Shown: in pieces, positions 1-6,887 of the stretch | How positions within the stretch are numbered: the stretch's first letter is position 1 | Layout: the number at the start of each line of letters is the position of its first letter | Assembly: GCA_030642885.1 (NCBI GenBank) | Contig: DAOWMX010000014.1 | Span: 1-17,592 of the forward strand | Length of the DNA stretch: 17,592 nt | Source: Anaerolineales bacterium | Lineage (GTDB): Bacteria; Chloroflexota; Anaerolineae; Anaerolineales; E44-bin32 | Direction: 5' to 3' | Translations under genes and position numbers: made by a program | Notes under the pieces: model-generated | Database searches by the model: none | Seen by the model: the letters and a program-made list of their open reading frames with translations, nothing else | What the model was told of the DNA's origin: nothing

Positions 1-132
1 CTCTATACCGCGCTCGAGGGGGCTGGCATCGAGATGCCTTTCACAACCTACGATGTGAACATCAAAGTGGACAGCGATAATGCAAACCGGATCTCCGAAG
101 CGTTCGATGAAGATGGAACCTCAAAGTCATAA
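1..132 (+). CDS. MscS-family mechanosensitive channel, C-terminal fragment (partial)
   Basis: The window opens inside this gene. The frame starting at base 1 gives 43 residues and stops with TAA at 130-132. The stretch ALEGAGIEMPFTTYDVNIKV matches the end of the cytoplasmic alpha/beta domain of small-conductance mechanosensitive channels, where a helix leads into an 'xxGIxxPFPxxxV' strand. Family members release solutes from the cytoplasm during osmotic downshock. The transmembrane pore domain lies outside the window, so subfamily and completeness cannot be judged. The acidic tail after the strand (DSDNANRISEAFDEDG) is a normal variable end. The call rests on one short motif, so it is fairly likely rather than certain. 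Confidence 0.6.
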   Translation, partial: LYTALEGAGIEMPFTTYDVNIKVDSDNANRISEAFDEDGTSKS

Positions 133-225
133 GAGGGTGAGACTCGTAACTTTCTGCAATAGCGGGTGTTTGCATATGCAGGAAAGTGAATCTCAAGAAC
201 GACAAATTACTAAGGAGAAATGAAA

Positions 226-633
226 ATGGAAAAGAAACGACCGATTGGTGTAACACTGCTGGCAATCCTGGCTGGATTCGCTGCGGTAGTTGCCATCATT
301 TATACGCTGCAGATGCTGCACTTATGGCCGGTCACCGGCCCGCTCGGACTGTTTAAGTTCTATACCTTTAACATGTTCGGCGCAATTCTATGGGGCATCA
401 TGGCCGCCATCTGGATCTGGGTTGTCCGCATGCTGTGGGCCGTGGACATCCAGGGCTGGCTCTTCGTCGTCGTCATGGCGACGTTGAATATCATCCTCGG
501 TCTGTTCTCGGTCATCGGTGGAACACCCTGGGAGGCGATCTCGGTCACGCTCTTCCTGAACGTGCTCATCCTGATCTACGGCTTGCTGCCGGGAACGAAA
601 GCAGCCTTTGGCGTTGAGGAGATGCAGGGATAA
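226..633 (+). CDS. Small integral membrane protein, four predicted helices, function unknown
   Basis: The protein has 135 residues and about four hydrophobic segments (roughly residues 8-28, 44-68, 75-97 and 104-122). A short positively charged N-terminus (MEKKRP) points to cytoplasmic N and C termini. I recognise no catalytic motif. The start at 226 is preferred because AAGGAG at 212-217 is 8 nt upstream; the ATG at 220 is only 2 nt from it and would add MK. The gene follows the channel fragment by about 90 nt and is followed by a terminator-like hairpin at 734-764, so it may be the last gene of its transcript. It resembles the many small conserved membrane proteins of unknown function in Chloroflexota-type genomes. 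No function is assigned. Confidence 0.75.
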   Translation: MEKKRPIGVTLLAILAGFAAVVAIIYTLQMLHLWPVTGPLGLFKFYTFNMFGAILWGIMAAIWIWVVRMLWAVDIQGWLFVVVMATLNIILGLFSVIGGTPWEAISVTLFLNVLILIYGLLPGTKAAFGVEEMQG

Positions 634-733
634 GAGTTTTACTCCCCTCAACTGGATGAAGCAAAACCATCTGTGGTTAGGGTAAGTGTACAACCGGGCA
701 ATTCGATCCCCTGCCACTCCATACAATAAAATT

Positions 734-774
734 AAGGGGGCTGTCCTAAACGGTCAGCCCTCTTTTTGTTTTTT
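734..774 (+). terminator. Rho-independent terminator
   Basis: A 10-bp stem (734-743 with 755-764, core GGGCTG/CAGCCC, one G-T pair) encloses an 11-nt loop and runs into a T-rich tract with one G (763-774). It lies about 100 nt after the small membrane protein gene and upstream of the ABC exporter, and so would separate the two transcripts. Confidence 0.75.
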
Positions 775-843
775 AGTTCTCCTCCAAATTGTGATGTTTA
801 CAAAGCCGATTTGCTGTACCCAGCTCCAAACCCTGATAAATCA

Positions 844-870
844 AAGGGGACGACACATGAATCGCCCCTT
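844..870 (+). promoter_or_regulatory. Stem-loop covering a Shine-Dalgarno and an ATG, possible leader control of the exporter
   Basis: AAGGGG at 844-849 pairs with CCCCTT at 865-870, and CGA (851-853) pairs with TCG (862-864), with one bulged A at 850. The 8-nt loop contains an ATG at 857. That ATG opens an 8-codon frame (MNRPLSFI) whose TGA overlaps an ATG at 880 by ATGA; the second frame runs 28 codons to 966, about 30 nt before the ABC ATPase. The hairpin could hide the Shine-Dalgarno of the leader. No T-tract follows, so it is not an intrinsic terminator. Leader or attenuation function is inference. The rest of the 634-996 gap shows only the terminator and no other convincing gene. Confidence 0.3.
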
Positions 871-996
871 GTCATTCATATGAAAGAATCTGCAGCAAAT
901 GGCGAAATAGTGCTTGAAGAGATGGAACAATCGTGCTACCCTGACGTATCAAACCGAGGCTCGTAAACCTATACTGTCTGATCCAAAGGGAGTATT

Positions 997-1968
997 TTGA
1001 ACACGATCGAAGTTAGAGATCTAAGACGAATATACAAGACCACCGTCGGCGTTGTCCGCAGGAAAATAAAAGAAGTAGTCGCCGTCGACGGTATTACCTT
1101 TGACGTTAATCGGGGTGAACTTTTCGGCTTGCTCGGCCCTAATGGCGCCGGGAAAACGACGATGATCAAGATGCTCACGACGCTTCTCATCCCCACTGAC
1201 GGCACGGCGAATATCCTTGGCTACGACGTCGTTCATCAAGCAAATGCCATTCGATCAAGGATTGGCTTCATCTTCGGCGGGGAGCGAGGCCTGTACTGGC
1301 GGCTTTCCGGGATCGACAATCTGCGCTACTTCGCCAGCCTCTACCACGTTGATCCTGAAGTCACCATGAAACGCATCCCGCAATTACTTGAGTTAGTAGG
1401 CCTTTCGGATCGGGGGGATGAAAAAGTCGAGGGCTATTCGCGCGGGATGAAGCAGCGCCTTCATATTGCCCGGACGCTGCTGCACGACCCCGAAATCCTC
1501 TTCCTCGATGAGCCGACAATGGGTCTAGATCCCGTCGGAGGGCGGGAAATCCGCCAGGTGATCCGCGACCTGCAATCTGAGAAGAAGACCATCCTCTTGA
1601 CGACTCACTATATGTTTGAAGCCGATGCGCTTTGCGAACGAGTCGCAGTCATCGATCAAGGACGCATCGTCGCCCTCGACACACCTGAAGCATTGAAGCA
1701 AGGAGTGAGCGATCTCTCGGTGATCGAAATCGAAGTGTTTGGAGTCCCAGAGGAGGTAATGAATCAAATTCGAAACCTTCCCTTTGTTGACACAGTATCT
1801 GTCGAAGACCTGGACCAAAAGCAGGCGCTTCATGTTCACTCAGCGAAAGGATCTGAAGCCATCCCACCACTTCTATCTGCTTTGGAAAGTGTGCGGGTCG
1901 GGAAGGTGACAGTACGCGAGCCGACGCTCGAGGATGCCTACGTCAGACTTGTTGGTGGCAAAGTCTAA
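997..1968 (+). CDS. ABC-2 type exporter, ATP-binding protein
   Basis: This 323-residue protein is the ATPase of an ABC exporter. It shows Walker A GPNGAGKT (47-54), signature YSRGMKQR in place of LSGGQ (147-154), Walker B ILFLDEP (167-173), the D-loop after it, and the switch histidine in TTHYMFEAD (His204). Residues after about 225 form the C-terminal extension typical of DrrA/NodI-like exporter ATPases. The usual Q-loop glutamine region reads IGFIFGGERG, without a glutamine. Translation starts at TTG 997, supported by AAAGGGAG at 985-992; no ATG fits the conserved N-terminus. Two permease genes follow on the same strand, so the three encode one export complex. The substrate (drug, lipid or polysaccharide) cannot be read from the sequence. 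Confidence 0.95.
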   Translation: MNTIEVRDLRRIYKTTVGVVRRKIKEVVAVDGITFDVNRGELFGLLGPNGAGKTTMIKMLTTLLIPTDGTANILGYDVVHQANAIRSRIGFIFGGERGLYWRLSGIDNLRYFASLYHVDPEVTMKRIPQLLELVGLSDRGDEKVEGYSRGMKQRLHIARTLLHDPEILFLDEPTMGLDPVGGREIRQVIRDLQSEKKTILLTTHYMFEADALCERVAVIDQGRIVALDTPEALKQGVSDLSVIEIEVFGVPEEVMNQIRNLPFVDTVSVEDLDQKQALHVHSAKGSEAIPPLLSALESVRVGKVTVREPTLEDAYVRLVGGKV

Positions 1969-2061
1969 GGACCCGTTGGATCCTTCGGTGGCTCTCAATC
2001 CATCACGGTTGAGATCGCGACAACCTGTTGGTGGACAAACCAGGAGACGATTAACCAGTTG

Positions 2062-2859
2062 ATGAAGCCCGGCATGTTGAAGGCCTATATTCACGTAATA
2101 AAGCTTGCGTTTATATTCACCTTAAAACAGTCCATGACGGACGCCTTCATCTTGTTCGGCATCTTCGTCCAGCCTCTGCTCATCGCCATAATGGCTCTCT
2201 TTATCCTGGGTGATCAGGGAGATGAGCTGGTGATTTTCATTGTCGTTGGAAGTGGTCTCACAGGCCTATGGGATAGCGTCCTATTCCAGAGCGGAAACAG
2301 CATAACACGGGAGCGCTGGACCGGGACCCTTGAAGTGCTCGTCGCCATGCCAACTCCTATAGCGGTGATTGTATTCGGGAAGAACCTGGCTTTTGTGACG
2401 CAGGCTCTGGGCTCCATGATCGTTGCCTACACGTTCGCGTCAATCATCTTTGGATACCCGTTGAGCATTGAATCACCCATGCTCTTCATTCTTTCCATTG
2501 TCCTGACCGTACTCTCATTTGTGTGCCTGGGCCTTGTCCTGGCAACGCTCTTCGTATTAAACCCGGATGTGCAGCGTTGGCAAAATGGCCTGGAATTTCC
2601 GGTTTTCATACTTGCCGGATTCCTCTTCCCTATTGCCATACTGCCTATGTGGACAACACCGCTCAGCTACATTCTTGCACCTTACTGGGCTGCGGTCGCT
2701 TTGCATCTGTCTTCCAGTGGAAAACCGAATATTTTGGAGATGGGCCTGCCGTGGGTGATGATGGTGCTTCTTGGCGTTTTATACCTCTTCCTGGCTTTCT
2801 GGCTGTTCAGGAAGATGCTCTTCAAGGCGCGCGTTGATGCCACCCTCAGTGGGCAATGA
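2062..2859 (+). CDS. ABC-2 type exporter, permease subunit 1
   Basis: A 265-residue membrane protein with about six hydrophobic segments, in the ABC-2 permease family. The segment RWTGTLEVLVAMPTPIAV is the characteristic GTLE-type coupling region near residue 90. It lies about 90 nt after the ATPase gene, and the next gene encodes a second permease of nearly the same length, suggesting a heterodimeric membrane part. CAGGAGA at 2041-2047 is the likely ribosome site. Start codons are TTG 2059 or ATG 2062; ATG is chosen, and the difference is one residue. The 90-nt gap before it holds no recognisable gene. The assignment to family is secure; substrate is unknown. Confidence 0.9.
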   Translation: MKPGMLKAYIHVIKLAFIFTLKQSMTDAFILFGIFVQPLLIAIMALFILGDQGDELVIFIVVGSGLTGLWDSVLFQSGNSITRERWTGTLEVLVAMPTPIAVIVFGKNLAFVTQALGSMIVAYTFASIIFGYPLSIESPMLFILSIVLTVLSFVCLGLVLATLFVLNPDVQRWQNGLEFPVFILAGFLFPIAILPMWTTPLSYILAPYWAAVALHLSSSGKPNILEMGLPWVMMVLLGVLYLFLAFWLFRKMLFKARVDATLSGQ

Positions 2860-2910
2860 AGTGATTGGACTTTCTGGTTGGTTTCTAGGGATATTTGACT
2901 GGGTTCTGAT

Positions 2911-3711
2911 ATGTCGAAAGTGATTGCCAATATTCGTTTATTCTTCCAGGGAGCAGTTCTCTCTTACATCGCTCTCTTTGCTTGGCTTCGACCATCTACA
3001 TATATCGCCACGAAGGTCGTAGGGCCTCTCGCTCAAATCCTTTTCTTTACGCTCATGGGCAAGTTCGGCACATCGGGAGAATCTGCGGACTTCTATATCA
3101 TCGGGAACGCAATCCAAATCACCGCCTTAAGCGGGATCTATGGCGTCACTTTCAGCCTCGCTGGTGACCGTTGGAATGGAACGCTGCCCTATCTGTTCGG
3201 GACTCCGGCGAATCGGATGACGATGTTCCTCGGGCGGGCGGTGATCCACATCATCGATGGCATGTTCGGCGTGCTCATCGGATTCACCTGGGGCGTCACC
3301 CTCCTTGGGCTCGATTTATCAAATACAGACCCATGGGCGCTCATCCTCGTCATTGCCGTCACAACCTTCAGCACATCGGGTCTGGGTCTCATGCTGGGAA
3401 GTCTAAGTTTAATTACGCGCAATGTAATGTTTATCAACAACACCGCCTACTTCTTACTGTTAGTGCTCTCAGGTTCCAACATCGCCATTGATCGCCTCCC
3501 CTCGGCGCTTCAAGCCATCTCCAACGTTCTCCCCCTTACACGCGGCATCGCCAGCGCACGCGCCATCATCGATGGAGCCACGTTCCGAGATGTTCGACCG
3601 GCGATGCTCGAGGAGATCGGCATCGGGATAATCTACATTATGTTTGGTTATGTGCTCTTCCGCTGGATCGAGGTGTTGGCGAAAAGAAGAGGGACGCTGG
3701 AAGCGATGTAA
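2911..3711 (+). CDS. ABC-2 type exporter, permease subunit 2
   Basis: A 266-residue membrane protein with about six hydrophobic helices, homologous in layout to the preceding permease. The coupling segment reads DRWNGTLPYLFGTP, where the family's glutamate after GTL is proline. It starts at ATG 2911, about 50 nt after permease 1, with no clear Shine-Dalgarno, so its expression may depend on readthrough from the upstream gene. It is the last gene of the exporter unit and is followed by a cluster of palindromes that may end transcription. Together with the ATPase it forms a one-ATPase, two-permease exporter. Confidence 0.9.
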   Translation: MSKVIANIRLFFQGAVLSYIALFAWLRPSTYIATKVVGPLAQILFFTLMGKFGTSGESADFYIIGNAIQITALSGIYGVTFSLAGDRWNGTLPYLFGTPANRMTMFLGRAVIHIIDGMFGVLIGFTWGVTLLGLDLSNTDPWALILVIAVTTFSTSGLGLMLGSLSLITRNVMFINNTAYFLLLVLSGSNIAIDRLPSALQAISNVLPLTRGIASARAIIDGATFRDVRPAMLEEIGIGIIYIMFGYVLFRWIEVLAKRRGTLEAM

Positions 3712-3870
3712 TCAAGGCCTCCCTGAGAAGAACCCCGTTCACAAGCAGCATTCTCAATATTTCACATTCGAATCGATAGGGATTGTGGAGAGAAACAATA
3801 TTATGGCGGAGTTGTTTCTCCTCCAAATTGAGTGGGTGACCAAGTGGATTTTCGATACCCACGACCAACC

Positions 3871-3903
3871 AACCTCCCGCAGGTTTCGAACCTGCGGGAG
3901 GTT
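3871..3903. repeat. Near-perfect 15-bp inverted repeat, probable bidirectional terminator or dispersed palindrome
   Basis: AACCTCCCGCAGGTT (3871-3885) and its exact complement (3889-3903) flank a TCG loop. The site lies between the converging exporter and M50 protease genes. The arms are long and GC-rich for a plain terminator and no long T-tract follows, so it could instead be a copy of a genome-wide intergenic palindrome. Confidence 0.7.
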
Positions 3904-3938
3904 TAATCCGCGACCTTCAATGTATAAGCTGTGCCAGC

Positions 3939-3998
3939 GACCGGGCGCAAAGCAGAGACACAGCATACTGCGTCTCTACGGGGGGCATATGCCCGGTC
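3939..3998. repeat. Nested inverted repeats in the intergenic gap
   Basis: An outer pair GACCGGGC (3939-3946) / GCCCGGTC (3991-3998) encloses an inner 10-bp hairpin, AGAGACACAG (3954-3963) with CTGCGTCTCT (3968-3977), whose single imperfect pair is A opposite C on this strand and a G-U wobble on the other. Such nested palindromes look like a small mobile or dispersed repeat unit. It also lies just downstream of the minus-strand M50 gene. Nothing else gene-like is seen in 3712-4048. Confidence 0.55.
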
Positions 3999-4048
3999 GG
4001 CTGAAGGCAAACATTGCCTTGCCGGGTTACGGTCATCAAATGATCGGT

Positions 4049-5266
4049 TTAGAACGTCCGCAGCGGAACGGGGATAAAAACAAGAACGAAAAGGACCAAG
4101 CCGAAAATCGCGAGCCACTTCCGTCGGGGATCGAGAGGCGTAATCTCATCCCGTGGACGAGCATAAGTGCGCCCCATAAGGAAAATTAACCCAGCCCAGA
4201 GGTACCACCCCGGCCATACGGTTCCCAGCAGTAGTAACAACCCGATGATGAAGGGCCAGAGTCTTGTGGTCGCTTTTCCAAGTAAGACATAGATTGCATG
4301 GCCACCATCGAGCTGCCCGGCGGGAATGAGGTTGAGCATCGTGACGAGCAATCCGGCCCAGCCAGCCCACGCGAGCGGGTGTAATAACACATCTGTTCCC
4401 CCATAGGGCATGGGCAAACCGACGAAAAAGTATCGGACCCAATAGATAAATGGACTCAGACCTCCATAATGGAGCGGTTTTGGCAGAAATTCTCCCGTAA
4501 CAATGAATTTCATAGCGAGGTACAGCAGCGAATTTCCCTCAAGGACAGAACCCTGAGCCGTAACAGCGTTCAACGGCAGGCGACCTAAATCCGACAGGAA
4601 AAGACCTACCAGCAGCACCGGGATGGCGACGATCAAACCGGCGATGGGACCTGAAAGGCCGATATCTAAAAGGACGCGACGGTTCTTCGGCGGCTCCTTC
4701 AAACGTATGAATGCACCTAGCGTACCAAACAAACTGAGTGGAAATGGAAGGAAATAAGGCAGTGAAACTTCAATCCGGTGGAAGCGCGCCGCAAAGTAAT
4801 GCCCGAATTCATGCGCCATCAAAATCCCCAACAAACTCACTGCGAACGTGATTCCGTTCGGAAGGTTTTGGATTGTAGCTTGCAGGATCCCCAGAAAGCT
4901 AGTATCTGTGGGAGCTTCCATGCCATACATTGCGCCGGCTATCAGCATGCTTGCCAGCGTGAGCAGAAAAAGAATGACATTGACTAAGGGGTTGGAAGCT
5001 TGAGGTTGGATCACCCCTGGTATTCCCAGAATCTCATGCCCATCATTCTCCTCGCGAAATAGCAATGTAGTTCCAGCCTGCTTAAAGATGGGGTCAAGTT
5101 TCTCAAAAGCCAGCTGCGAATCGGAAATTAGAATGCCGCGGAAGCGAATGGCAAAAGGCTGCTTCTGATCTCCCTCGGTGATATCTGTGATCGACATCAC
5201 CTGACGCACAATCGGGAGCAGCTTATTGGCTAGATCCTTTGGCGATCCACTGTCATCTGGGAGCAT
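4049..5266 (-). CDS. Site-2-type (M50) intramembrane metalloprotease, EGY-like
   Basis: A 405-residue zinc metalloprotease of the site-2 protease family, which cleaves proteins within the membrane. The zinc site HEFGH is at 152-156, and the third ligand lies in NLIPAGQLDGGH (312-323, Asp320). About seven to eight hydrophobic segments follow a soluble N-terminal domain of roughly 90 residues. This layout, lacking a PDZ domain and having the NLIPAGQLDGGH motif, is like the EGY branch found in plants and cyanobacteria. The start ATG at 5266 is chosen because the open frame continues upstream through the tRNA-Sec gene (5290-5383), which cannot be coding. The gene lies only 23 nt behind that tRNA, so both may share a transcript. 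The substrate is unknown; anti-sigma factors are a usual target of the family. Confidence 0.92.
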   Translation of the reverse strand: MLPDDSGSPKDLANKLLPIVRQVMSITDITEGDQKQPFAIRFRGILISDSQLAFEKLDPIFKQAGTTLLFREENDGHEILGIPGVIQPQASNPLVNVILFLLTLASMLIAGAMYGMEAPTDTSFLGILQATIQNLPNGITFAVSLLGILMAHEFGHYFAARFHRIEVSLPYFLPFPLSLFGTLGAFIRLKEPPKNRRVLLDIGLSGPIAGLIVAIPVLLVGLFLSDLGRLPLNAVTAQGSVLEGNSLLYLAMKFIVTGEFLPKPLHYGGLSPFIYWVRYFFVGLPMPYGGTDVLLHPLAWAGWAGLLVTMLNLIPAGQLDGGHAIYVLLGKATTRLWPFIIGLLLLLGTVWPGWYLWAGLIFLMGRTYARPRDEITPLDPRRKWLAIFGLVLFVLVFIPVPLRTF

Positions 5267-5289
5267 ACATGCCTCAATAAATGAAAAGG

Positions 5290-5383
5290 CGGGAGTGGAT
5301 GGGAGTCGAACCCACCGCGGCCCGCTGTGCGGCCCGCCACCGGTTTTGAAGACCGGGGAGCCCACCGGGACCCAACCACCCCC
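5290..5383 (-). tRNA. selC: tRNA-Sec (anticodon TCA)
   Basis: This 94-nt gene inserts selenocysteine at UGA. The minus strand folds with an 8-bp acceptor stem (GGGGGUGG with CCACUCCC, one G-U), a 6-bp D stem (GGGUCC/GGGCUC) closed by the loop CGGU, a 5-bp anticodon stem CCGGU/ACCGG with loop CUUCAAA (anticodon UCA), a long variable arm of about 8 bp with one mismatch or bulge, and a 5-bp T arm with loop UUCGACU. The 8+5 acceptor/T geometry, six-pair D stem, long variable arm and G73 (5290) are hallmarks of bacterial tRNA-Sec. The 3' end continues CCT, so CCA is not fully encoded. It implies that SelA, SelB and SelD are encoded elsewhere. Confidence 0.96.
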
Positions 5384-5393
5384 GAAGACTAAA

Positions 5394-5422
5394 AGGATAC
5401 CGCGTCGACTACCACACGACAA
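5394..5422 (-). promoter_or_regulatory. Candidate sigma-70 promoter for tRNA-Sec
   Basis: On the minus strand, TTGTCG (5422-5417) and TATCCT (5399-5394) are separated by 17 nt and end 10 nt before the mature tRNA 5' base. Each hexamer matches consensus at four of six positions. Position and spacing are right but the motifs are weak. Confidence 0.4.
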
Positions 5423-5627
5423 GGATCGCCTCAGATTGCCATCCAGAAGGTAGGCGGCTCTCCTTCCAGGAGACATGCAGCAGAGAGTCGGTTAGAATAA
5501 TCGGGTTGCTCCTTCTCTCCTTGGATTGGCATTCTCGCTAGATTGGACTTACAGTTAGTGGCTGGTGACGCGTGAGAGGAGCATTTTGGGCCACTCGCAA
5601 TGTAGGTTTGGGCGCAAAGGACAATCG

Positions 5628-6887
5628 ATGGTTCGGGAAAACCGATGGTTCTTACGACTCATTTGGCCCTTCTGCGGCATCATGCTGCTGTGCTTATCTG
5701 CATGCTCTTCATTATCACAACCATCCGCGCCTCAAACAATTGAACCGACAATAAGCGCTGCCAGGCTTGGACCTACGAGCACATCTCCACCGCCCAGCCC
5801 AACTCCGATCCCGATGAACCCCACACCCACTTTGATGCCAATCGCCCCTATCAATGATGATGATTGGAGTAGGGGCCCTGATACAGCTCCCGCAACAATT
5901 CTTGTGTATTGCGACTTTCAATCTCCATACTGCGTGGATCTCGCCGCAGTGATCCTCGAGCTTACCGCTATTTACCCGGAAGACCTGCGGATTATCTACC
6001 GGCAGTACCCTCTCCTGACCGTTCACGACAAGGCATCGCTAGCCGGCCAGGCAGCAGAATCCGCGGGTCGGCAAGGTCAGTTCTGGACCATGTATTCCCT
6101 GCTCAACGGCGATTACGACGAGTGGAAAGATCTCGATCCAGAGAGCTTTCTCGAATGGCTTCTCGTCGCCGCTAAACATCTTGACCTCGATCATCAACAG
6201 TTCGAAGAAGACTTGCGCAGCAATCGCTTCGAAGAGTCGATGAAAGAGGCATTTATCAGCGCATACGACGCGGGTATCAACGGAACACCATTCATTTTCC
6301 TGAACGAAGATTGGTTCCGCTTGAACCCAACTCGATTGAACCTTGAGGCAGCCCTGCGGCTCGAACTCCTTTCCTTTCGAACGTACGAGAGTCCTCCGGA
6401 GATGGTCATCGACCCAGAAGCCGCCTACCTCGTTCATATACAGCTGAATATCGGCGAGGTTGTACTTCAACTTTTCCCGAAGAGCGCACCAATGGCTGTC
6501 AATAGCTTCGTATTTCTTGCTGAGAACGGGTGGTTTAACGGCAACCCCTTTCATCGCGTTGTTCCTGGAAAATATGTACAAACAGGAGATCCAACGGGGA
6601 CAGGTCTTGGTGGTCCCGGATACTTTCTTCCTGACGAGATCGATCCTGGTCTGGACTTTAACCAATCGGGAGTAGCCGCTCTCACAAGTACAGGACCGAA
6701 CACAAGCGGCAGTCAATTCTTCATTACACTCTCCCCCTTGTCAGAATTAAATGGGGCCCGGACCATTTTTGGTCGCGTTGTAAAAGGACTAGATCTCCTG
6801 CTTGAGCTTGAAGTGCGAGATCCCTTGGAAGAACTCCTAACACCACCGCAAGCTTATATCGAGTCAATAAGAGTAGAGGTTAAATGA
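5628..6887 (+). CDS. Lipoprotein fusing a DsbA-like thioredoxin fold to a cyclophilin peptidyl-prolyl isomerase
   Basis: A 419-residue secreted folding factor. A lipoprotein signal ends in LSAC (Cys26), followed by a Pro/Thr-rich linker (about 30-75). Residues 88-250 form a DsbA/DsbG-like thioredoxin domain with the cis-proline loop GTP (219-221). Its active site reads SPYC (99-102): the first cysteine of CPYC is serine, while Cys95 lies seven residues before Cys102. Residues 265-419 are a cyclophilin with FHR (Arg310), QTGD (318-321) and SQFF (362-365), so cis-trans proline isomerase activity is expected. ATG 5628 is chosen because AAAGGA at 5616-5621 precedes it and the signal peptide begins there; GTG 5565 would place 21 residues before the signal. 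Its stop overlaps the next start by ATGA. Confidence 0.92.
   Translation: MVRENRWFLRLIWPFCGIMLLCLSACSSLSQPSAPQTIEPTISAARLGPTSTSPPPSPTPIPMNPTPTLMPIAPINDDDWSRGPDTAPATILVYCDFQSPYCVDLAAVILELTAIYPEDLRIIYRQYPLLTVHDKASLAGQAAESAGRQGQFWTMYSLLNGDYDEWKDLDPESFLEWLLVAAKHLDLDHQQFEEDLRSNRFEESMKEAFISAYDAGINGTPFIFLNEDWFRLNPTRLNLEAALRLELLSFRTYESPPEMVIDPEAAYLVHIQLNIGEVVLQLFPKSAPMAVNSFVFLAENGWFNGNPFHRVVPGKYVQTGDPTGTGLGGPGYFLPDEIDPGLDFNQSGVAALTSTGPNTSGSQFFITLSPLSELNGARTIFGRVVKGLDLLLELEVRDPLEELLTPPQAYIESIRVEVK

Noticed and set aside
686..722. Stretch resembling a tRNA 3' end (TTCGATCCCCTGCCACTCCA)
   Set aside because: No matching acceptor 5' strand or anticodon arm is found about 75 nt upstream and the T stem does not pair; at most a tRNA remnant or integration scar.
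3644..4189. 181-codon + strand frame spanning the intergenic palindromes
   Set aside because: It overlaps the end of permease 2 and the start of the opposite protease gene, reads through both inverted repeats, and its residues show no domain pattern.
5267..5476. N-terminal 70-residue extension of the M50 protease frame
   Set aside because: It translates the tRNA-Sec gene and has no family similarity; the ATG at 5266 begins the conserved soluble domain.
6039..6716. 225-codon minus-strand frame inside the cyclophilin fusion gene
   Set aside because: It is antisense to clearly conserved thioredoxin and cyclophilin motifs and has no recognisable domain.
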